Source of the DNA: JBDGYW01 sp964518955
GTDB taxonomy: Bacteria; Gemmatimonadota; Gemmatimonadetes; Gemmatimonadales; GWC2-71-9
Direction of reading: 5' to 3'
Assembly: GCA_964518955.1 (NCBI GenBank)
Contig: CAZFHS010000013.1
Span: forward strand, 1 to 64,000
Length of the DNA stretch: 64,000 nt
The notes below the pieces were generated by a model. It ran no database searches and had not been told where the DNA came from. It saw only the letters and a program-made list of their open reading frames with translations. Made by a program: the position numbers and the translations under genes. This document shows, piece after piece, positions 7,309-16,224 of the stretch (the stretch's first letter is position 1; every line of letters starts with the position of its first letter).

Positions 7309-8573
7309 GTTCCACTGAAGCAAACGACATTGTCATAACGCAGACGGACGAGAAGCCTGGAGAGAAGATCTTCAAGGTAGAAGTCCCTGCAGAACGCGCA
7401 CTTGCTGCGGAGAAGAAAGCGGCCGCACAATATGCCAAGCAGGCAAAGCTCCCCGGTTTTCGGAAGGGTAAGACACCCGAAGCAGTGATCAAGAAGAAGT
7501 TCGGACCCGCCATCCGCGAATCCGTTGTCCATGAACTGGTTGGTGATGGTTGGAAAGCGGTTCTAGATCAGGAAGACCTCAAGCCGATTGCGGAGCCTTT
7601 GGTTCAAGACCTGAAATTCGAAGAGGGCGAGCCGCTCATATTCGAGGTCTCGGTAGCAGTGAAACCAGAGTTGGATCTACAGCGGTTGGGCGGATTCGAT
7701 CTGGTTCGCAAGACCATTGCAGTGAGCGATGAGATGGCCGAAGCACAGCTCGAGCAGGTGCGCCGCCAGAACGCTCCGTGGGTCCCGGTGGAAGAGGCAA
7801 GTCCCCAAGACGGAGAACTAGCCTCAATTACGATGACTCCCCTCGACGAGGAGCAAGAGGCGGAGGGAAGCCAATACCAGGTCGTCATAGGCCAGGGCCA
7901 GGCGCTTCCCGACGTCGAGGAGCAGTTGAAGCAGATGACCCCGGGTTCAATCGTCGAGGCTGACGTGAGCTTTCCGGAAGACTTCCATGAGGAGTCGAAG
8001 CGCGGTCAGAGCAGCAGCGTGAAGATCGAACTTCATGAAGTGAAACGACAGGACCTGCCCGAGCTAAACGACGAATTTGCACGCCAAGTGGGCGATTTCG
8101 ACTCGATGGAGATGCTCCGCACGGCTCTGCGCAGTGACATGGAGACTCAGATCAAACACGAAGCCGACACGACGTTGCGTCAGCAGTTGATCGACGAAAT
8201 AATCGGCGCGAATTCGGTTGAAGCTCCGCGTCCGATGGTCCAGCGCATGCTCGCCGGAATCGCTCAGAATTACCAGATACCCGACGATCAGCTCGAGAAG
8301 TTCACCACTGAGATGACTCCGATGGCGGAACAGCAGGTTAAGAGAAACATGGTGATCGACCATGTCGCCGAAACCGAGAAGCTCACCGCGACCGAGGAAG
8401 ACCTGGACGCCAAGGTGGAAGAAATCGCGAAAGCGCGTAACGTGGCACCGGGACAGGTCTACGCATCACTTCAGAAAGCTAAGCAACTGCCTGAGATGGA
8501 ACGGGGTATTACCGAACAGAAGGTGTTCGACTTCCTGATGGCACAATCAAACATCACCGACGAAACTGTCTGA
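7305..8573 (+). CDS. tig: Trigger factor
   Basis: 422 residues, the usual length. It is a ribosome-bound chaperone with peptidyl-prolyl isomerase activity that meets nascent chains at the exit tunnel. The N-terminal ribosome-binding domain carries the signature GFRKGKTP (residues about 47-56), followed by an FKBP-like domain (about 150-240, with DGELASITMT and PDVEEQL) and a helical C-terminal chaperone domain. The start has no clear ribosome site and overlaps a five-codon leader frame. It heads the common tig-clpP-clpX gene order, eight bases before clpP, so folding and degradation of new proteins are probably co-expressed. Confidence 0.96.
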   Translation: MSSTEANDIVITQTDEKPGEKIFKVEVPAERALAAEKKAAAQYAKQAKLPGFRKGKTPEAVIKKKFGPAIRESVVHELVGDGWKAVLDQEDLKPIAEPLVQDLKFEEGEPLIFEVSVAVKPELDLQRLGGFDLVRKTIAVSDEMAEAQLEQVRRQNAPWVPVEEASPQDGELASITMTPLDEEQEAEGSQYQVVIGQGQALPDVEEQLKQMTPGSIVEADVSFPEDFHEESKRGQSSSVKIELHEVKRQDLPELNDEFARQVGDFDSMEMLRTALRSDMETQIKHEADTTLRQQLIDEIIGANSVEAPRPMVQRMLAGIAQNYQIPDDQLEKFTTEMTPMAEQQVKRNMVIDHVAETEKLTATEEDLDAKVEEIAKARNVAPGQVYASLQKAKQLPEMERGITEQKVFDFLMAQSNITDETV

Positions 8574-8581
8574 GGGTCAAA

Positions 8582-9196
8582 ATGCCGACGATTTTCCCCC
8601 CATACGTGATCGAGCGGTCGACGCGCGGCGAGCGAAGCTACGATATCTACTCCCGCCTGCTCATGGACCGGATCATCTTTCTTGGCACGCCGATCGACGA
8701 CGACGTGGCCAACATCATCATCGCTCAACTGCTATTCCTCGAGGCCGACAACGCCGAACGGGACATCTACCTGTACATCAACTCGCCGGGTGGAGTGATA
8801 TCGAGCGCCCTGGCTATTTACGATACGATGCAGCATATCCAGGCACCGGTGAACACGATCTGTATGGGAATGGCGGCTTCAGCTGGGTCGTTCTTGCTCG
8901 TAGCAGGAGAGAAAGGAAAGCGGTCGGCGCTACCCAACGCCAGGATCATGATGCATCAGCCGTCGGGTGGAGCGCAGGGCACCGCGGCTGATATCGAGAT
9001 CATTGCCAAGGAGATCTTATACGCTCGACACAAGCTGAACGAGCTTTACGCCGAACACACGGGACAACCGCTAGACACGATTGAAAGAGATATGGACAGA
9101 GACACGTTCATGTCGGCAGAAGAAGCTAAAGAGTATGGGATTATCGATAAGGTCATTCAGCACCGATCGGAGCTCTCGAAGCCTGAAGCTTCTTGA
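8582..9196 (+). CDS. clpP: ATP-dependent Clp protease proteolytic subunit
   Basis: 204 residues, normal size. The serine protease triad is visible: Ser in GMAASAGSFL (about residue 101), His in MMHQPSGG (about 126) and Asp near DRDTF (about 175). It forms a 14-subunit barrel that degrades proteins fed by ClpX or other AAA partners. The N-terminal FPPYVIERSTRGERSYDIYSRLL is the classic start of mature ClpP. It lies between tig and clpX in the conserved order, with 8 and 48 bases of spacing. No deviation in active-site residues is seen. Confidence 0.97.
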   Translation: MPTIFPPYVIERSTRGERSYDIYSRLLMDRIIFLGTPIDDDVANIIIAQLLFLEADNAERDIYLYINSPGGVISSALAIYDTMQHIQAPVNTICMGMAASAGSFLLVAGEKGKRSALPNARIMMHQPSGGAQGTAADIEIIAKEILYARHKLNELYAEHTGQPLDTIERDMDRDTFMSAEEAKEYGIIDKVIQHRSELSKPEAS

Positions 9197-9244
9197 CGAC
9201 ATGACCTGCTGGTCACATACTATGCGAAATTAGCCATAGGTCTC

Positions 9245-10495
9245 ATGTCCCAAGACAAACATTTACGCTGTTCGTTCTGCGGCAAATCCAAGGATGCCGT
9301 CCGGAAGTTCATCTCCGGGCCCTCCGTGTATATCTGCAATGAGTGCATTGCGCTTTGTAACGAAATCCTCGCGGAAGACGAGGAGCGTGAAGTACAGGAG
9401 GCGATCACCCAGGTACCGACTCCGTCGGAGATCAAGGAAGTCCTGGATCAGTATGTGATCGGGCAGGAACGCGCGAAGAAGACCCTCTCAGTCGCTGTCT
9501 ACTCGCACTACAAGCGGATCAACTCCCTCACCATCCGAAGCGACGATGTCGAGCTGGAGAAGTCGAACATCATGTTGCTCGGCACAACTGGAGTGGGAAA
9601 AACTCTGCTAGCTCAGACTCTCGCACGTATCCTCGATGTGCCGTTCACGATAGCCGACGCCACGACGCTCACTGAGGCCGGATATGTCGGTGAGGACGTT
9701 GAAAACATCCTGGTTCGCCTGCTCCAAGCAGGCGATTTTAACGTCAGCGAATGCGAGCACGGGATCGTCTATATTGACGAGCTCGACAAGGTCGCGAGAA
9801 AGAGCGAAAACCCGAGTATTACCCGGGATGTCTCCGGTGAAGGTGTTCAGCAGGCTCTGTTGAAGATCCTCGAAGGGACTGTTGCTTCGGTTCCTCCCCA
9901 GGGTGGGCGCAAGCATCCGCAACAGGAATACATCCAGATCGATACTCGAAACATCCTTTTCATCTGCGGCGGCGCGTTTGATGGCCTCGAGCACATAATC
10001 GAGTCTCGAACCGGCAGACGGCGAATTGGGTTCAGCAAGGAAGAATTGGAAGAGGGCAAGGCAGAGGCCTTGGAGCGAAATCCGTATCACGACGTGGAGC
10101 CAGACGACATGTTACGCTACGGGCTGATTCCCGAGCTCGTTGGCAGGCTACCGGTCGTCGTCGCTCTAGACACGCTGGACGAAGAGGCCCTGATCAAGAT
10201 CCTACTGGAACCGAAGAGTGCCCTCACCAAACAATACAAGAAGCTGTTCGAGCTCGAGAACGTCGGGCTGACATTCGACCCAGAAGCTCTGTCCGCCGTG
10301 GCACAACGGGCAATGAAACGCGGAATCGGTGCGCGCGGACTGCGGGCGATTCTCGAAGAGGTCATGACCGACATCATGTTCGACTTGCCTAGCCGCGACG
10401 ATGTACGAGAGGTAGTGATTACTAAGGAATGCATCACAGAGGGCCGACCACCGCTCATGGTCACGGCGCGGGCGCGGGCCAAGAAAGGCGCCTGA
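9245..10495 (+). CDS. clpX: ATP-dependent Clp protease ATP-binding subunit ClpX
   Basis: 416 residues. The N-terminal C4 zinc-binding domain (CSFCGKS...CNECIALC, residues about 10-38) recruits substrates and adaptors. The AAA+ module has Walker A GTTGVGKT (about 119-126), Walker B IVYIDELDK, sensor and arginine-finger regions, and the pore-loop stretch GYVGEDVE. A ClpP-docking IGF-type loop is present as IGF in RRRIGFSK (about 260). It unfolds tagged proteins into ClpP. The tail overlaps the frame called for engB, indicating translational coupling with the downstream GTPase. Confidence 0.97.
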   Translation: MSQDKHLRCSFCGKSKDAVRKFISGPSVYICNECIALCNEILAEDEEREVQEAITQVPTPSEIKEVLDQYVIGQERAKKTLSVAVYSHYKRINSLTIRSDDVELEKSNIMLLGTTGVGKTLLAQTLARILDVPFTIADATTLTEAGYVGEDVENILVRLLQAGDFNVSECEHGIVYIDELDKVARKSENPSITRDVSGEGVQQALLKILEGTVASVPPQGGRKHPQQEYIQIDTRNILFICGGAFDGLEHIIESRTGRRRIGFSKEELEEGKAEALERNPYHDVEPDDMLRYGLIPELVGRLPVVVALDTLDEEALIKILLEPKSALTKQYKKLFELENVGLTFDPEALSAVAQRAMKRGIGARGLRAILEEVMTDIMFDLPSRDDVREVVITKECITEGRPPLMVTARARAKKGA

Positions 10496-11085
10496 GCCCA
10501 GCATCTTTCATCGGCAGCTTTCCGGCTGCCGATTTTCGTTCCCCCCTCAGCCTGCCCCAAGTGGCGTTTGTGGGGCGATCGAACGTCGGCAAGTCGTCTC
10601 TGTTGAACAAGATCATTGGCCGCCGTTCGCTGGCGCATACGAGCAAGACTCCCGGTAAGACACGTACACTCAACGTGTACGAGATCGATAGCGCGTTCTA
10701 CCTTGTGGACCTGCCAGGATACGGTTTCGCAAAAGTCTCCAAGGCCGAACGAGCCGGCTTCGCCAAGCTGATCAACGCGTATCTTTCGAGTCGGCAGGAG
10801 CTGATCGGGATCGTGTGGCTGCTCGACATAAGGCGCGACCCATCTCGAGATGATTTGGCCATTGGAGAACTGATCGGAGACCAAGGGACGCCTGCACTCG
10901 TAGCGATAACCAAGGCCGACAAGGTGAGTCGCAACCACCGGAGCCGCCGCAGCGCCGCAATCGCGGAATCGATAGGTGTGCCCGAGTCGCAATGCCTGTT
11001 GACAAGCGCCAAGACCAGTGATGGCATCTGCGATCTGGTCGAGTCGATAGAAGCGTTGGTGGGTGAAGCGAAATGGCCGCAATGA
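10429..11085 (+). CDS. engB: Ribosome-biogenesis GTP-binding protein EngB/YsxC
   Basis: 218 residues as called from ATG 10429, where it overlaps clpX by 67 bases. G1 is GRSNVGKSS, G3 DLPGYGF and G4 TKAD; it is a TRAFAC-class GTPase needed for large-subunit maturation. The first 21 residues (His/Gly/Arg-rich, antisense-like) are atypical: family members begin about 20-28 residues before G1. A CTG codon at 10492, overlapping the clpX stop as CTGA and preceded by GAAAGG, would give the usual length; no ATG, GTG or TTG lies at that place. The start is thus uncertain and possibly CTG. Confidence 0.9.
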   Translation: MHHRGPTTAHGHGAGAGQERRLSPASFIGSFPAADFRSPLSLPQVAFVGRSNVGKSSLLNKIIGRRSLAHTSKTPGKTRTLNVYEIDSAFYLVDLPGYGFAKVSKAERAGFAKLINAYLSSRQELIGIVWLLDIRRDPSRDDLAIGELIGDQGTPALVAITKADKVSRNHRSRRSAAIAESIGVPESQCLLTSAKTSDGICDLVESIEALVGEAKWPQ

Positions 11086-11741
11086 CCGAAATCTCCAGAC
11101 GCTGTGCGACAGTTCTTATTGCTGCGGCCTTCCTGACTTCCTGCGCCGCCGCACAGCAGCCGACTCCGATGCCGGGGCAGGCTGAGCTGCCTCCAGCAGG
11201 TTTCGGGACCCTCGGGCAGGACGATATCGGCATTCGGCTCAGGACACCCGACTTCGTCATCAGTTTCATGCCGCTCAATGAGAGCGTGATTCGCCTGCTC
11301 GCACCAGACACGTACCAGTCGATGCATCGGCTCCTCGAATCAAAGTCGAACGAGCTGAATGAGACAGCGCGACGCAACGGGATTCCCAATCCGTCCGTAT
11401 TCCTGGTGTCATTCTTCGGAACACAGACGCGCGCCAGGTTCGACGCCGAAGCCCTCACGATCACAGGTCAGAGCCGTTTGTTCAGGCCGCGCGCATTTCT
11501 CCCGCTTTCTCCCGCTTTCGGAGACAGGCAGGTAAACCAGCGCGAGACCGCGACCGCCATTTACGTCTATGAAGACGGCGTGAGGTTGTTCGACCCATTC
11601 ACTCTCGGATACGACGGAGTCTCCACCAATGAGTGGGAGCGAATTCTCCGGACGATCGATCGCGAAAGGGCTGCGGTCATCGCCCGAGCAGCAGCGGCGA
11701 ACCGCGACACCACCACAACTAGGCCGAAGTCATCGCAATGA
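11073..11741 (+). CDS. Putative lipoprotein, hypothetical
   Basis: 222 residues. A type II signal peptide is suggested by the hydrophobic core and LTSC lipobox at about residues 21-24, predicting an acylated Cys and an envelope location. The remainder (FMPLNESVIRLLAPDTYQSM...) resembles no family I know. The start ATG 11073 lies inside the engB end, and a second in-frame ATG at 11082 forms ATGA with the engB stop. Its stop overlaps the histidine-kinase start (ATGA at 11738), so it is translationally coupled to the kinase. A sensory or accessory role for that kinase is possible but unproven. Confidence 0.7.
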   Translation: MAAMTEISRRCATVLIAAAFLTSCAAAQQPTPMPGQAELPPAGFGTLGQDDIGIRLRTPDFVISFMPLNESVIRLLAPDTYQSMHRLLESKSNELNETARRNGIPNPSVFLVSFFGTQTRARFDAEALTITGQSRLFRPRAFLPLSPAFGDRQVNQRETATAIYVYEDGVRLFDPFTLGYDGVSTNEWERILRTIDRERAAVIARAAAANRDTTTTRPKSSQ

Positions 11742-13834
11742 TCAACTGGATTCTGGCGTTAGTGGCCGTGGCGTTTTCGGGGATCGTCGGCTTCCTCTGG
11801 TCTCGGAGCCGTCTGCAAGCACGTCACGTCAAAGACATTCAGACCGCCCGCGGCGAACTCTCCGCGCTGCAACAACTCACTCTCACCATCTCAGGCTCGT
11901 TGGTTCTAGATGACATCGTGGGCGAGATTGCGGAATTCGCGCGAGCGTTCGTGGAGGCCGATGGCGTACTCGTCGCACTAGCGCCCGAAGAGTCTGTTTC
12001 TATCCACATCGCCGCAGCCGACGGCAGCCTCTCGACGCTCGCGGGCACAGAAATCGCCCGGGAAGACGCAGGCCTCCTAGGCGAGGCTCTGAACGAAAAC
12101 CGCATTGCCGTATCGCATCCCGAGGACGACCAACACACCGAGCTGGTCACGGGATTCACCGCCAGAATCGCCGCGGTCGCACCCCTCGAAACACATGGGA
12201 CCGTGCGCGGCGTTCTCGCGGCAGTTCGCGAGGGTACGGAGCCCTTCACCTCTGAAGACATCCGTCAGTTGGTGACCGTTGGCACCCAAACATCGATGGC
12301 TCTGGCGCACGCCACATCGGTCGAAATGTTGAAACGGGGCAAGGAACAGTGGGAGGCTACCTTTGATGCACTTTCCACTGGCATCGCCGTCGTCGACAAA
12401 CACTGCCGGATCAGGAGAGCCAACAGGGCACTCGCCGCAATGTTGGAGCGACCGATTACCGCAGTCGTGGGACTCAACCTCTGCGAAGAGCTTCCCGGAG
12501 ATTCTCGACAACTCACCGAACACCTCGATGCCGCGAGCCGAGGGGAAAAACCGGAGCCGCTCACTTCGCATTCGAGAGATCCCGAAAGGCGCTTCCGAAT
12601 TTCAGCATCCGAGATGCCGGGCGCCTCGAAGGCGTCGGTTGTCGTTTTGATAGAGGATGTTACTGAGCGGAAGGTGATCGAAGAGCAGCTCATTCAGAGC
12701 GAAAAGATGGCGGCGGTAGGCCAACTCGTATCGGGTGTCGCGCATGACCTGAACAACCCCATCACCTCCATAGCCGGAGTGGCCGATCTACTGATCAACA
12801 GAGAAACAACATCAGAAGCCGATCTCGAGCACTTCACGATGATCCACGAGCAGGCGGAGCGTGCGTCCCACATAGTGCGCAACCTGCTCACATTCGCGAG
12901 AAAGGACCCAGCCGCGACGAGCCATGCCGATGTCAACGACATCGCACGAAGGGCGGCGGCGCTCATCAACCACGACATGAAACTGCGCGAGGTCGAATTC
13001 GAACTGAATCTCCGTGAGGATCTTCCCGATGTACGCGGTGACAGTCACGAGCTACAGCAGGTCGTACTCAACCTGTTGACCAACGCCATCCAGGCCGTGG
13101 CGGGCAATGCCGCCGACGAACCTAGGCAGGTAACTCTCAGCACCGCACTTTCCGAGGGCCAGGTGACCCTCGACATATCCGACTCTGGGCCGGGCATAGA
13201 CGAGATGCTACTACCCCAAATATTTCTCCCATTTGTCACAACGAAACCGGCAGGAGAGGGTACGGGACTTGGACTGTCGATCGCGTACCGCATTGTTCAG
13301 GCACACAATGGGACGATCGAAGCCAGGCCACAACCGGGCGGCGGGATGTCTATGGTCGTTATACTCCCAGTGGAGGCTCCCCAGGAAGATCGTACGACCA
13401 AGAGAACCTCGGAGCCGATAATCCATGCAATACCTGACCTCTCCGCGCCCAGCGGTGAGTTGTCGATTTTGGTTCTCGACGCAGACCCGGCAGTGCAGCG
13501 ATCGCTCAGATTGTCTTTTTCGGAAGACGGACATTCGGTCGACGCGACGCGGGACGCATCGCAGGCATTTTCCCTGCTCCAAAACAACAGCTACGACCTG
13601 ATCGTCGCAGACGCACGTACCCCCAATGCCGAGGGTACACTGTTTGGCGACGGTTTGAAGGCAGATCACCCCGATCTGTGTTCGCGCACCATCCTCATGA
13701 CCGCTGATGTGCGCCCTGAAACAGACGCATGGCTGAAATCTCTAGGTTGCCACTATCTGCGCAAGCCATTTGATCCCGTGGAACTCAGAGCTGCGGCGGT
13801 GGACCTGCTGGCAAAGCAGAGAGCTGCGGACTAG
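11738..13834 (+). CDS. Hybrid sensor histidine kinase (TM-GAF-PAS-HisKA-HATPase-REC)
   Basis: 698 residues. One N-terminal membrane segment (about 2-22), a GAF domain (45-190), a PAS domain (205-310), a HisKA dimerisation domain with phospho-acceptor His336 (SGVAHDLNNP), an ATPase domain with N box (NLLTNAIQA), G1 (DSGPGI) and G2 (GEGTGLGLS), and a C-terminal receiver domain with Asp625 (VADARTP) and the conserved Lys in LRKPF. No DNA-binding output is present, so phosphate probably passes to a separate protein. It is coupled to the lipoprotein gene upstream and overlaps tail-to-tail by four bases with the PilB-receiver gene, a candidate partner by position only. Confidence 0.93.
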   Translation: MINWILALVAVAFSGIVGFLWSRSRLQARHVKDIQTARGELSALQQLTLTISGSLVLDDIVGEIAEFARAFVEADGVLVALAPEESVSIHIAAADGSLSTLAGTEIAREDAGLLGEALNENRIAVSHPEDDQHTELVTGFTARIAAVAPLETHGTVRGVLAAVREGTEPFTSEDIRQLVTVGTQTSMALAHATSVEMLKRGKEQWEATFDALSTGIAVVDKHCRIRRANRALAAMLERPITAVVGLNLCEELPGDSRQLTEHLDAASRGEKPEPLTSHSRDPERRFRISASEMPGASKASVVVLIEDVTERKVIEEQLIQSEKMAAVGQLVSGVAHDLNNPITSIAGVADLLINRETTSEADLEHFTMIHEQAERASHIVRNLLTFARKDPAATSHADVNDIARRAAALINHDMKLREVEFELNLREDLPDVRGDSHELQQVVLNLLTNAIQAVAGNAADEPRQVTLSTALSEGQVTLDISDSGPGIDEMLLPQIFLPFVTTKPAGEGTGLGLSIAYRIVQAHNGTIEARPQPGGGMSMVVILPVEAPQEDRTTKRTSEPIIHAIPDLSAPSGELSILVLDADPAVQRSLRLSFSEDGHSVDATRDASQAFSLLQNNSYDLIVADARTPNAEGTLFGDGLKADHPDLCSRTILMTADVRPETDAWLKSLGCHYLRKPFDPVELRAAAVDLLAKQRAAD

Positions 13835-16113
13835 GGCTGGCGGCTTTTCCTTCCAAGAACCGCTCGGAGCCGAACTGAGAGCGCGCGGGCCCTGAAGGGT
13901 TTCGAAAGAAAGTCGTCGGCACCCATTTCGAAGACACGCACTTCGTTGTCTTCATCCCCTTGGGCGGTTAGGACTACGACAGGGATTGCCGCCGTAGCCG
14001 GGCGAGAACGCAAATGTGACAGAACGCCGTAGCCGTCGAGTCCGGGAAGGTTCAGGTCCAACACGATTATGTCCGGAGCATGCCTGTCTATCTGGTCCAA
14101 GGCTTCCACGCCGTCCCGTGCCTCGGTGACCTGGTACCCGTCTCTTTCGAGGAGATCTCGCATGACCCGGCGGAGTTGGTCTTCGTCGTCTACCAGAAGC
14201 ACCTTTGCGTCTATCGGAACCGCAGTGTCTTCTTCTGTTTCCAGTAGCTCGAACGACCCCTCGAGTGCGGGAACCTCAATCGGCGGGGAAACGGGCTGAG
14301 ACGATACACTCACATCCACCGTCGGAAGACTCGTGCGCGGCGGAGCCTGCGCACCGCCGGACGGCCGCTTCATCTTGCCCGACTCTCGCGCCGGTTTTCC
14401 GGAATCGGCCAGTTCTTCATCCTCGGACGGTACATCCACGACACGGAGCAATTCGTCTACGGTCGAGTCGCCCTTCAGCACGTGTGCCAGTCCGCTTTCC
14501 CACAGCGACTGCATGCCGCCTTTGATTGCAGCCTCTGCTATGCGATCGGCTGTTGCACCCGACGCGATCCGGCGTTCCACCTCCGGCGTCATCTTCAGGA
14601 TTTCAACGATCGAGAATCGTCCTCGATACCCGGTCATCGCGCATTCCGGACAGCCGACAGCCCTAAACAGCGGCGAGCCTTCTGGGATCCACTTCTGAAG
14701 TTTGCGAGGTATGGGATCAACCCAGACCTCTTTGCAGGTCTCGCACAGCGTCCGCATCAGCCGTTGGGCTACCACGCCGCGCAGTGCGGACCCGATCTTG
14801 AATGCTTCCAGGCCGATGTCCACCAGCCTGGTGACAGCGTTGGGCGCATCATTCGTGTGCAAGGTGGAAAGAACTAGGTGGCCGGTGAGCGAGGCCTGCA
14901 CCGCGATCTGCGCGGTTTCCCGGTCACGAACCTCACCTACGAGGACCACATCCGGGTCTTGACGCAGAATGGACCGCAGCGCCGACGCGAAGTTCAATCC
15001 GGCCTTTTCGTTGACCTGAACCTGCACGATGCCGGCAAGCCGGTACTCGACCGGATCTTCGACCGTGACGATGTTCACTCCTTCGCTCTGGACATGCCTG
15101 ATGGCCGAGTACAGAGTGGTCGTTTTGCCCGATCCGGTCGGACCCGTGACGAGTATGATCCCATCTCGGTTATCCAACAGCTCCCGGATGTCCTGGACCT
15201 CCTTGTCACTCAAACCAAGGGATTCGAGTGACAACACCGTCTGAGACGTATCCAGAACACGGACAACCACCTTCTCACCGAGCGATGCCGGGAGAGTGGA
15301 CACTCGCAAATCGACCGGCATGCCATTCACCGCCACACGCGCTCTACCATCTTGCGGCCGGAGCCGGTCGGCGATGTCCAAACCGGAGATGATCTTGATT
15401 CTGGATATCAGCGGCAATCCCGCAGCCCGTGGGATCTTCATGTGCTCGCGCAACACGCCGTCGATTCGGAACCTTACTGCAATGCCCCCCTCTTCGGGCT
15501 CGATGTGGATATCGCTCGCTCTCGCGAGAATCCCTTCCGAGAAAATGAGGTCAACCAGTCGCACGACCGGGCGTTGCGATGCCTCTTCGGCCGAGATCGA
15601 AAGTTCGTCCGTCAGCTCCGGTGCGTCATCCAGCTGAGTGACCTCAGCCTCCCCACCCATCCCTTCGATGAGCTGCTCGAGAACGTTTTCGGGATGATAC
15701 AGCTCGTCGATCTTGCTCTCAATCAACGAGGGGCTAGCCAGGACGACTCTGACCTCACGGCCGGTGGCAAACGCGAGCGTCTTTTCGCAATCGAGATCGA
15801 AGGGATTCGAAGAAGCGATTTCCAGATATGAATCGGTGATGCGAAGGGGCAGGATATGATATTGCCGAGCTGCTTCTTGCGGCACAGCATCGAGCGCTGC
15901 CCGCTCGTACTGCTTCATGTCGGCGAGCTTGAGCCTAAACCGGCGGGAAAGAGCGCTGAGAAGCTCTTCGTCTACTGTGGCCCCCGCGGCCACCGCAGTC
16001 TCCCACAACGACTCCGGCGCATCTTCATCCGCACGGAGTTCCGCCAGCTTCTCTACTCCAATCAGCTCCTCGAGAGTTGCAGACAGCCACTCGTCCCTGA
16101 ACTCCTGCGTCAC
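13831..16113 (-). CDS. pilB: Type IV pilus/type II secretion ATPase (PilB/GspE) fused to a receiver domain
   Basis: 760 residues against about 560-570 for ordinary PilB. Residues 1-150 are the N1 (MshEN-like) region; the ATPase has Walker A GPTGSGKT (324-331), an Asp box, Walker B with DVVLVGEVRD (388-397), a His box (GHLVLSTLHTND) and the zinc tetracysteine Cys457/460/488/491. After a Pro/Ser linker (565-635) comes a complete CheY-like receiver: Asp642-Asp643, phospho-acceptor Asp686 in VLDLNLPG and Lys in LSKPF. PilB powers pilus or pseudopilus assembly at the inner membrane, so phosphorylation may gate extension. No other pilus gene is in the window. It converges on and overlaps the hybrid kinase by four bases. 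Confidence 0.93.
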   Translation of the reverse strand: MTQEFRDEWLSATLEELIGVEKLAELRADEDAPESLWETAVAAGATVDEELLSALSRRFRLKLADMKQYERAALDAVPQEAARQYHILPLRITDSYLEIASSNPFDLDCEKTLAFATGREVRVVLASPSLIESKIDELYHPENVLEQLIEGMGGEAEVTQLDDAPELTDELSISAEEASQRPVVRLVDLIFSEGILARASDIHIEPEEGGIAVRFRIDGVLREHMKIPRAAGLPLISRIKIISGLDIADRLRPQDGRARVAVNGMPVDLRVSTLPASLGEKVVVRVLDTSQTVLSLESLGLSDKEVQDIRELLDNRDGIILVTGPTGSGKTTTLYSAIRHVQSEGVNIVTVEDPVEYRLAGIVQVQVNEKAGLNFASALRSILRQDPDVVLVGEVRDRETAQIAVQASLTGHLVLSTLHTNDAPNAVTRLVDIGLEAFKIGSALRGVVAQRLMRTLCETCKEVWVDPIPRKLQKWIPEGSPLFRAVGCPECAMTGYRGRFSIVEILKMTPEVERRIASGATADRIAEAAIKGGMQSLWESGLAHVLKGDSTVDELLRVVDVPSEDEELADSGKPARESGKMKRPSGGAQAPPRTSLPTVDVSVSSQPVSPPIEVPALEGSFELLETEEDTAVPIDAKVLLVDDEDQLRRVMRDLLERDGYQVTEARDGVEALDQIDRHAPDIIVLDLNLPGLDGYGVLSHLRSRPATAAIPVVVLTAQGDEDNEVRVFEMGADDFLSKPFRARALSVRLRAVLGRKSRQP

Positions 16114-16224
16114 TCCACCTCCGATTCAGTAAAATCGCAAACGCATAAAGCAAGTTAAGTTATGCTCCAAATGCGCGGTGCGCCACCGCATCAGCGGCGG
16201 CGAAGATCCGATGCTAATCGTCTG

